DNA of 7,596 bases from Balneolaceae bacterium. Its GTDB lineage: Bacteria > Bacteroidota > Rhodothermia > Balneolales > Balneolaceae. Of the stretch, positions 1 through 5,767 are shown in pieces. Position 1 is the first letter of the stretch. Each line of letters begins with the position of its first letter. Where the stretch lies: NCBI GenBank assembly GCA_007117235.1, contig SKGY01000208.1:1-7596 (forward strand). Direction: 5' to 3'. Under the pieces are notes generated by a model. It was not told the DNA's origin. It saw only the letters and a program-made list of their open reading frames with translations, and ran no database searches. The translations under genes were made by a program, and so were the position numbers.

Positions 1-19
1 TATTAGTGTAAGTAAAAAA

Positions 20-880
20 ATGACACATAAAGCAACATCAAAAGAAAAAGAAGCACTGGAAAAATATCTAGTCCAATTTCTTAATATTGAAAAACAGTTT
101 CCTCTGCTACCGGGAATTAAAAACGAGATGCATATAGCCGGTTTGTTAGGATTAGAACTCGAAGAGCTTACCAAGCTTCGAGATATGTTTGAAGAAAATG
201 CAAAGGAAGCCGCCCTTGAACTACTGAAAGAGGATGACATTATTGAGTGGATTGATAAATTGCCATTTGAAACTGATGACACCATTGTAGCAATTGGAGA
301 CTCATCGACAGATGATCTGCAGGGTTGGTTTTCAATATTTGAAAACGTACTTAATATCACTGTCACTGATGCTGACTTTACGTTTATAAACTCAGGAATT
401 TCTAATAACACAACTTCAGAGGCACTAAGACGATTTAACAGGGATGTTCTGAGTCATGAACCGAATTGGGTGATTGTCTCTCTGGGTATGTTTGACGCAA
501 TCAGGCCCAACTTTCTTCAAAACAGAACACTATTGCCTCTATCAGAAACATGGGAGAACTTGACAACAATTGAGGATGCTATAAAGACAGTTACTGAAAA
601 TCCGCCAATATGGATTACCCCACCACCGGCAGTACCCGGGCTTTTGGAGGAGATGGAATTATTTGATTTTGAAATAAATGAAAGTGACTTGTCTCAAGTA
701 AGACAGATCCTGCTTGGAAAATCTGGCTTCATTGTAGATCCACTCGGAAAACGAATGGGTAATCCAACGGAGGCGTGGTACTATTTGAGTGACGGCATCA
801 ATCCATCATTATCAGGACATACGAATACTGTTCGTGAACTCATTAAAACTCTTGCAACTGCTAAGGTGAAGAAGAGTTAA
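20..880 (+). CDS. SGNH/GDSL-fold hydrolase-like protein with degenerate catalytic site
   Basis: A 286-residue protein without signal peptide or membrane segment, so probably cytoplasmic. Residues 1-85 are helical and charged and precede an SGNH/GDSL-esterase fold. Block I is GDSSTDDLQ (Ser95 in the nucleophile position), block II is NSGISNNTT (Gly126), and an ITPPPA strand (199-204) is typical of the family. Block III, normally GxND, reads GMFD (156-159), so the oxyanion-hole Asn is Phe158. Block V, normally DxxH, reads DGIN (258-261), so the catalytic His is Asn261. From memory, a family with the same helical N-terminus and a GDSITDD block usually keeps GTND and DGLHP. The fold call is good; esterase activity is doubtful and the substrate unknown. 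The start is uncertain: no in-frame stop lies between the window edge and this ATG, and there is no Shine-Dalgarno. However, MTHKATSKEKEALEKYL looks like a natural N-terminus. The stop overlaps the convergent neighbour by 4 bp. Confidence 0.8.
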   Translation: MTHKATSKEKEALEKYLVQFLNIEKQFPLLPGIKNEMHIAGLLGLELEELTKLRDMFEENAKEAALELLKEDDIIEWIDKLPFETDDTIVAIGDSSTDDLQGWFSIFENVLNITVTDADFTFINSGISNNTTSEALRRFNRDVLSHEPNWVIVSLGMFDAIRPNFLQNRTLLPLSETWENLTTIEDAIKTVTENPPIWITPPPAVPGLLEEMELFDFEINESDLSQVRQILLGKSGFIVDPLGKRMGNPTEAWYYLSDGINPSLSGHTNTVRELIKTLATAKVKKS

Positions 881-1536
881 AAAGATTTATTAATTGATAG
901 CAACTGCAGGCCCGGGGTAAATTCAACTGAGAGTGAGTTATCAGAAAATTCGTTGAATGAGTATAGTCGGGGCTGTATTAGACCAATGTTTAAATTACTG
1001 TCAGAAAACTGTATCAGTGAATGTCTCTCAGACATAGAGCTAGATATGTAATTTTCATTTCGTTCTGAAAAAATAAATATATCCAAAAGACCCAGTCCAA
1101 AACCGGCAAACGTGCCGATGCTTGACCCATATTGAAGCCCGTCTACTATAGGTTTGTTAGCGATAAGCATTACTGCAGAACCAATAAGTGCGCCCCCTGC
1201 TGCGCCGTACATCGTATCTAATAAAAGAATTATAGATGTATTGTTACCATTGTTAATAAGTCCTGAAATATAGAATTGTTGTCCTGATGGAAGCGTAGTT
1301 ACATCATACAAGGCCATGCCGGCACCAAATAAAATTCCTGAACCTAATCCAACTCTGAGCGGGGTGAAGTCACTGTTGTTAGTGACACCCATGGTAGCGG
1401 CGCCAATTGCGGTTCCGGTGATTGCACTATTAAAAATGTTTCCTCCTAAGAGGCTACCTGTTTGACCTTTTACATCAACAGATAATAAGGTTACCAGAGC
1501 AAGCGCGAGTACAGAAACCGTAATTTTTTTAAACAT
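877..1536 (-). CDS. Secreted glycine-rich membrane-type protein, function unknown
   Basis: I do not recognise this 219-residue protein. It begins with a clear Sec signal peptide: MFKK, a hydrophobic core at 5-20, then a likely cut after VKG24, leaving Gln at +1. The mature part has four hydrophobic glycine-rich stretches (about 41-51, 62-79, 108-127 and 137-157) with small residues every four positions, as in glycine-zipper helices. These fall into two matching units 74 residues apart (see the repeat entry). The tail (158-219) is polar and Ser/Asn-rich and ends in Phe. A terminal Phe recalls outer-membrane barrels, but Lys at position -3 spoils that signature. It is probably an envelope protein. 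It lies 68 bp downstream of the SDR gene on the same strand and may be cotranscribed. No Shine-Dalgarno precedes the ATG. Confidence 0.8.
   Translation of the reverse strand: MFKKITVSVLALALVTLLSVDVKGQTGSLLGGNIFNSAITGTAIGAATMGVTNNSDFTPLRVGLGSGILFGAGMALYDVTTLPSGQQFYISGLINNGNNTSIILLLDTMYGAAGGALIGSAVMLIANKPIVDGLQYGSSIGTFAGFGLGLLDIFIFSERNENYISSSMSERHSLIQFSDSNLNIGLIQPRLYSFNEFSDNSLSVEFTPGLQLLSINKSF
1078..1416 (-). repeat. Two-copy internal repeat in the secreted glycine-rich protein
   Basis: Protein-level duplication. Residues 41-79 (bases 1300-1416) align without gaps to residues 115-153 (bases 1078-1194) at a fixed offset of 74. Matching pairs are G41/G115, I44/I118, G45/G119, A47/A121, M49/M123, N53/N127, L60/L134, G63/G137, G67/G141, G71/G145, G73/G147, L76/L150 and D78/D152, with V79/I153 conservative. 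Each unit looks like a helical hairpin ending in a (Y/L)D(V/I) motif. The nucleotide sequences have diverged, so the duplication is old. Confidence 0.6.
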
Positions 1537-1604
1537 TCAGAATTGTATTGATTTATGTTCAGTCGCCAATTTAGTAATTACCATTGATCTTTTCATCATA
1601 ATGA

Positions 1605-2303
1605 TTATCCCGGATTGCCAAGTGTGACTGGTAGAATTTGACCGTTGTAAAAGCGGTGCCCATCTACAGCAAAATTAGCTATATAATCTCCCATTTCTTT
1701 TGGTGAAAGTGGCGCCTCAAATCCCGGAAAAGCTTGTACAAGCATTTCAGTTTGAACAGCTCCCAGGCAGAGTGCATTACTTTTAATTTTTTGATTAGAA
1801 AGTTCAGCTGCTAAAACTTCACTTAAAATGGATAATGCACCTTTTGATACACTGTAAGCTGATAGGCCGGGAAACTTACTACTTCCTTGATATCCACCCA
1901 TGCTGCTGATACTCAATATGTGGGAACCCTCGTTAAAAAATGGTAGTAACGTTCTGGTGATTGTAACAGGTGCGAATAGATTAACTTCCATCTGTTTCCT
2001 CCAATCACTATCAGTTTGATCCATAAATGGCTTGTTGATCAATAAACCGGCATTATGTATTAATGCATCCAATTTTAGGTCATGCTCAATAAAATAATTT
2101 TTCAGCGTATCGGCCGAGTCATCTGTTGTAATATCTAAAGCAAGTATTTCTATTTGATCAGGAGCAAACTCCTTCAACTGTAGTAGTTTTTTTTCAGATC
2201 TGGCAATTGCTATTAACTGATGCCCCATCGCAACTAAAGATTTGGCGATCTGATACCCTATTCCTTTGCTAGCTCCTGTTAATAAAATTCGTTTGTCAGA
2301 CAT
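1605..2303 (-). CDS. Short-chain dehydrogenase/reductase (SDR), probably NADPH-dependent
   Basis: A 232-residue classical SDR, a cytosolic NAD(P)(H)-dependent oxidoreductase acting on a carbonyl or alcohol substrate that the sequence does not identify. The Rossmann fold starts at residue 5 with TGASKGIG (9-16). Arg35 after the second strand favours NADP(H). Asp57 (LDIT) contacts adenine, NAG is at 84-86 and the structural Asn is N108. The active site is Ser134 (ISSMGG), Tyr150 and Lys154 (YSVSK). Ser to Tyr is 16 residues against about 13 in FabG, owing to a short insertion near SSKFPG, a form I associate with Bacteroidota-type SDRs. The C-terminus (GQILPVTLGNPG) replaces FabG's usual GQxxxVxGG ending, so I do not call it FabG. 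An AGGAA sits four bases before the ATG, the only Shine-Dalgarno-like site in the window. It is divergent from the aminotransferase gene. Confidence 0.92.
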   Translation of the reverse strand: MSDKRILLTGASKGIGYQIAKSLVAMGHQLIAIARSEKKLLQLKEFAPDQIEILALDITTDDSADTLKNYFIEHDLKLDALIHNAGLLINKPFMDQTDSDWRKQMEVNLFAPVTITRTLLPFFNEGSHILSISSMGGYQGSSKFPGLSAYSVSKGALSILSEVLAAELSNQKIKSNALCLGAVQTEMLVQAFPGFEAPLSPKEMGDYIANFAVDGHRFYNGQILPVTLGNPG

Positions 2304-2467
2304 ATTTCCTGAATACTTATTAAAGTTTGTGATAATTTTTTACTGTATAAATGAAAGCTTATTTTGCGATTGGTAGCGCTTTTTTCGTTTCTTTGGGCTG
2401 AAAAATTCAGAGCCTTCTTTGTTTAATTTGCAATTAAAGTAATGCAAAAAAACATAGTCTATTATAC
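2304..2467. promoter_or_regulatory. Divergent intergenic region between SDR and hisC
   Basis: This 164-bp AT-rich gap lies between two divergent starts, so it should hold promoters for both directions. On the plus strand TTAATTTG (2423-2430) matches the Bacteroidota -7 consensus TAnnTTTG at all but one position, and TTTG (2392-2395) lies upstream, but the 27-bp gap is longer than the usual spacing. A TATAAA (2346-2351) with TTTG (2326-2329) is a second weak candidate. No operator is recognised. A hairpin (2396-2414) and a 16-codon ORF (2351-2401) are described separately. Confidence 0.35.
2396..2414 (+). terminator. Small hairpin with T-rich tail upstream of hisC (possible terminator or attenuator)
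   Basis: GGCTGAA and TTCAGAGCC can form a 7-bp stem (GGCT with AGCC, GAA with TTC, a 2-nt AG bulge on the 3' side) around an AAA loop, followed on the plus strand by TTCTTTGTTT. This is the shape of a weak intrinsic terminator for transcripts heading toward hisC. The stem is short and bulged, so it may be fortuitous. Confidence 0.25.
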
Positions 2468-3571
2468 ATGAATGTTGATAAAATTTTACCTGAAAATATT
2501 AAGCGGTTAAAGCCCTATGTAGCGGGCAAGACCATCGCAGAGGTTAAAAACAAATATAACCTTGATACCATTTCTAAGCTTGCATCAAATGAAAACAGAC
2601 TTGGATGCAGTGTCAGGGTTAAAGATGCTGTTCTCTCTGTGTTAAATAATATTCAAGATTATCCGGACCCTGTTGCTCAACAGTTGAGACACGCGATTGC
2701 TAAGCGTAATGATATAGAAGAATCTGAAGTGATGCTTGCAGCAGGTTCAGAAAGTATTATCTCAATCTTATGCCGAACATTTTTTAAAGAGAATGAAAAT
2801 GCCGTTACGGCAGATGCCACATTTGTTGGATTTTTTGTGCAGGCAGGGGTTCAGGGTATAGCTCTAAAAAAAGTCCCTGTAACGGAGGAGTATAAATTTG
2901 ATGTTGACGCTATTTTAAATGCGATAGATTCAGAAACTAAAATGGTTTATATCGCAAATCCGAATAACCCTACAGGGACATACTTAACTGGCGAGGAGTA
3001 CAGGCGACTGATTGATGGAGTTCCCGAAGATGTACTTATAATAGCAGATGAGGCCTACTATGAATATGCAGTTAATACACCTGATTACCTGCCGGCATTG
3101 GATTACAGAAAAGATAACGTCATCATCTTAAGAACATTTTCAAAAGCTTACGGGCTTGCCGGATTTCGAATTGGTTATGCCATTGCCCATTCCGACTTAA
3201 TTACCGAGATGTTAAAAACCAAACTTACGTTTGAACCGACAGCTCCGGCTCAGGCAGCCGCATTAGCCGCTTATGATGACATAGATTTTCTATCAAAAAG
3301 TGTTGACCTTGTTAATGAAGGCAAAGAAAGATTGTACCGCTTTTTTGATGAACACAATGTCTCATTTAAACCTTCTATTTCAAATTCTGTAATGATGATA
3401 TTGAAAGATGAGAAGGCCGCTATAAATTTTACCGATGAGATGCTTAAAAAGGGTGTTATATTACGAAGAATCAACGCGTTTGGCTTGCCGAACTGTGTAC
3501 GTATCACAATTGGGAAAGAGTCAGAAATGACTCACTTTGAAGAAAGCTTTAAGGAAGTTTACAGAAATTAA
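2468..3571 (+). CDS. hisC: Histidinol-phosphate aminotransferase (HisC-type PLP aminotransferase)
   Basis: A 367-residue fold-type I aminotransferase of the HisC family, full length for the family. HisC transfers an amino group from glutamate to imidazole-acetol phosphate, giving histidinol phosphate in histidine synthesis (EC 2.6.1.9). PLP-site motifs are complete: AAGSES (91-96) for phosphate binding, NPNNPTG (164-170), DEAYYEY (194-200, Asp194 to the pyridine nitrogen), TFSKAYGLAGFRIGY (223-237) with Schiff-base Lys226 and Arg234, and the substrate-carboxylate Arg345 in NCVRITIG. The N-terminal signature reads NENRLG (41-46) where NENPLG is usual. No other his gene is present, and members of this family also transaminate aromatic amino acids, so an aromatic or broad-specificity role is possible. 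No Shine-Dalgarno is seen. A 15-bp gap leads to the E1 gene on the same strand, suggesting one transcript. Confidence 0.85.
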   Translation: MNVDKILPENIKRLKPYVAGKTIAEVKNKYNLDTISKLASNENRLGCSVRVKDAVLSVLNNIQDYPDPVAQQLRHAIAKRNDIEESEVMLAAGSESIISILCRTFFKENENAVTADATFVGFFVQAGVQGIALKKVPVTEEYKFDVDAILNAIDSETKMVYIANPNNPTGTYLTGEEYRRLIDGVPEDVLIIADEAYYEYAVNTPDYLPALDYRKDNVIILRTFSKAYGLAGFRIGYAIAHSDLITEMLKTKLTFEPTAPAQAAALAAYDDIDFLSKSVDLVNEGKERLYRFFDEHNVSFKPSISNSVMMILKDEKAAINFTDEMLKKGVILRRINAFGLPNCVRITIGKESEMTHFEESFKEVYRN

Positions 3572-3586
3572 AGATACCTACTATTC

Positions 3587-5656
3587 ATGAGTAAAAAGAA
3601 AAGTTCTGACCAACAGGTAGACTGGAAAAAGGTTGCTGAGTTAATGCTTATATCACGATCGATAGATGATCTTGAGGAGAGTGAACTGGTACCGGATAAA
3701 AAGATTCTTTACCAATTCTCTGCCCGGGGGCATGAACTGGCGCAGATCCTTTTAGGTATGAAATTGACCAATTCCAATGATGCAGCAAGTGCTTATTACA
3801 GGTCTCGTCCTCTAATGTTAACTCTTGGGCTTACTCCTGAAGATGCTATTGCATCCGGCATGGCAAAGTCAGGTGGATATAGTGATGGACGTGATATCGG
3901 AGTGGTTTGCAACATGCCAACTAAAAATGGAGTGAAGGTATTACCAATGGCGGGTGATGTTGGGTCTCAGTATACGCCTGCTGCTGGTTGGGCTCAGGCT
4001 ATACAATATCGTAAAGACGTTCTTAAGGAGAATGCTTATTCAGAAGCTATTTCTGTGATTTTGGGAGGTGATGGCTCTGTAGCTACAAACGGGTTTTGGT
4101 CTGCACTCACAATGGCTACCACACTGAATCTGCCGGTTCTCTTTTTCATCGAAGATAATGGGTACGGAATTTCGGTTAGCAGTGATTTTCAAACACCGGG
4201 AGCTAATATTGCAAACAACCTCTACTCATTTAAAAATTTGAGAATTTTTGATGGTGATGGCACAAGTCCCGAGGAAGCAAACGGCCACATCGATGAGGCT
4301 GTAAACTATGTTAGAGGGAGTAATGGACCTGCACTATTACGATTAACTGTTCCAAGGTTAAACGGTCACTCTTATCAGGATAATCAGGCGTATAAAGAAG
4401 ATTCTCTGCTTAAGGAAGAGTTGAAAAATGACCCTCTTATGAAGTTGAAGTCATTCATGGTTCCATCGATAATCACAAAAAAAGAGTGGGAATCAATTCA
4501 GTCAAAGAGCAAAAAGGTTGCAAAAAAGTCAGCAGAAGATGCGTGGAATAGGCCCAATCCGGATAAAGATAAAGTCAGAGATCTGGTTTTTTCGAAGGAT
4601 TCAGATGAGATTCAACAGGTAGGCGGTTTACTACCCGAAGGTTTTGATTTCCCAAAAGCTTCAGAGACACCTAGTCCCGGTAAACAGCGTATTAATATTG
4701 TAGAAGGAGTTCGTCGTACCCTGGAGCATGAATTGGAAGTGAATAATAAGCTGGTTGTTTTTGGTGAAGATGTTGGTGCGAAGGGAGGGGTGCACGCAGC
4801 TACGATGGGTCTGCAAAAAACATTCGGCAAAGATAGGGTATTTGATACAAGTTTATCAGAAGAGGGTATTATTGGCAGGGCTGTAGGCTTAGCATATGCA
4901 GGTTTAATGCCTGTTGCTGAGATTCAGTTTCGAAAGTATGCTGACCCTGCAACAGAACAGATCAAGAATACTGGAACAATCAGATGGAGAACTGCGAACA
5001 GATTTGCAGCTCCGATGGTGGTTCGGATGCCGGGTGGATTTGCAAAGTGTGGCGATCCGTGGCACAGTGAATCACACGAGGTGTTTTTTGCGCATATAAT
5101 TGGCTGGCAAATTGCTTATCCAAGTAATGCAGAAGATGCTGTTGGAATGCTGAGGGCCGCAATGAGAAGTAATAATCCAACTATTTTTTTTGAGCATCGT
5201 AATTTGCTCGACTCAAAATATGCGCGTAAACCCTATCCGGGAGATGACTTCATCGTATCATTCGGTAAAGCAAAAACACTCAGAAAAGGTGATGACCTAA
5301 CTATAGTGACTTGGGGCGCTATGTGTGAGAGAAGTGAGGAGGCTGCTGAAAACTCCGATTACTCTGTTGAAGTAATTGACTTAAGATCCATTTCGCCATG
5401 GGATAAAGAAGCTGTATATGAGTCTGTAAAACGGACAAATAGATGCGTGATCGTTCATGAAGATACGTTAACAGCAGGATTTGGAGCTGAAATCAGTGCA
5501 GAAATATCTAACGATCTTTTTCAATTCCTTGACGCCCCTGTTAAGCGAGTAACAATGCCCAATATCCCAATGCCATATAATGTTGAATTAATGAACCACG
5601 TTCTGCCAACTGTTGATTCAATATCAGAAGCCGTAAATGAGTTAATGAATTATTGA
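3587..5656 (+). CDS. 2-oxoacid dehydrogenase E1, fused alpha and beta subunits (2-oxoisovalerate dehydrogenase-like)
   Basis: A 689-residue thiamine-diphosphate enzyme carrying both E1 halves in one chain. E1 decarboxylates a 2-oxoacid and acylates the lipoyl group of an E2 partner. The alpha half (about 15-270) has GRGHE-like ARGHE (46-50), the YRSRPLMLTLG loop (71-81), and the ThDP/Mg motif from GDGS (161-164) to EDNGYGIS (189-196), followed by GHS (260-262). A charged linker of about 95 residues (271-365) follows. The beta half (about 367-689) has FGEDVG (392-397), LSEEG with probable catalytic Glu425, CGDPWHSESHE (488-498) with His493, YPSNAEDAVG (511-520), and a C-terminal transketolase-type domain with DLRSISPWD (598-606) and HEDTLTAGFG (624-633). 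The CGDPWHS form differs from the YHS(Q)SPE form of typical branched-chain E1 beta, so the substrate is uncertain. E2 and E3 must lie elsewhere. It begins 15 bp after hisC. Confidence 0.88.
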   Translation: MSKKKSSDQQVDWKKVAELMLISRSIDDLEESELVPDKKILYQFSARGHELAQILLGMKLTNSNDAASAYYRSRPLMLTLGLTPEDAIASGMAKSGGYSDGRDIGVVCNMPTKNGVKVLPMAGDVGSQYTPAAGWAQAIQYRKDVLKENAYSEAISVILGGDGSVATNGFWSALTMATTLNLPVLFFIEDNGYGISVSSDFQTPGANIANNLYSFKNLRIFDGDGTSPEEANGHIDEAVNYVRGSNGPALLRLTVPRLNGHSYQDNQAYKEDSLLKEELKNDPLMKLKSFMVPSIITKKEWESIQSKSKKVAKKSAEDAWNRPNPDKDKVRDLVFSKDSDEIQQVGGLLPEGFDFPKASETPSPGKQRINIVEGVRRTLEHELEVNNKLVVFGEDVGAKGGVHAATMGLQKTFGKDRVFDTSLSEEGIIGRAVGLAYAGLMPVAEIQFRKYADPATEQIKNTGTIRWRTANRFAAPMVVRMPGGFAKCGDPWHSESHEVFFAHIIGWQIAYPSNAEDAVGMLRAAMRSNNPTIFFEHRNLLDSKYARKPYPGDDFIVSFGKAKTLRKGDDLTIVTWGAMCERSEEAAENSDYSVEVIDLRSISPWDKEAVYESVKRTNRCVIVHEDTLTAGFGAEISAEISNDLFQFLDAPVKRVTMPNIPMPYNVELMNHVLPTVDSISEAVNELMNY

Positions 5657-5767
5657 CCAGATTGTAAAAAAGTCGAGATAAATCCACAGATCTGACAGAA
5701 AGTTCTTATTATAAGCCGACTTGTTGATTAACCCGAGAGAGATTTTAATAATTTAGAATTCGGCTTC
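5657..5767 (+). promoter_or_regulatory. Intergenic spacer with several dyads before the sensor kinase
   Basis: This 111-bp spacer holds several dyads: AAGTCG (5670-5675) with CGACTT (5717-5722), AAGCCGA (5713-5719) with TCGGCTT (5760-5766), the palindrome CAGATCTG (5687-5694), and CTTAT-T-ATAAG (5705-5715). The first two stems share bases 5717-5719 and exclude each other; the second would cover the bases just before the kinase ATG. A possible sigma70-like promoter is TTGATT (5724-5729), a 16-bp spacer and TAATAA (5746-5751), though a start there would give a leader of only about 10 nt. No clear intrinsic terminator for the E1 gene is seen. Confidence 0.3.

Noticed and set aside
1595..1605. 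ATCAT-A-ATGAT dyad between the SDR and secreted-protein genes
   Set aside because: It is short, AT-rich and lacks a T-run on the minus strand, so it does not support a terminator or operator call.
2461..2466. Perfect TATAAT on the minus strand just before hisC
   Set aside because: It is about 160 bp from the SDR start and has no clear -35 partner; such matches are frequent in AT-rich sequence.
3271..3507. Minus-strand ORF of 78 codons inside hisC
   Set aside because: It lies wholly inside a well-supported aminotransferase and has no recognisable domain or start context.
4612..5180. Short ORFs on both strands inside the E1 beta half (4612-4830 minus, 4914-5099 plus, 4980-5180 minus)
   Set aside because: They are out-of-frame shadows of a strongly conserved coding region, with odd composition and no motifs.
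5687..5694. Palindrome CAGATCTG as an operator
   Set aside because: An 8-bp palindrome occurs once, with no second copy or recognised regulator site in the window; chance is the simplest explanation.
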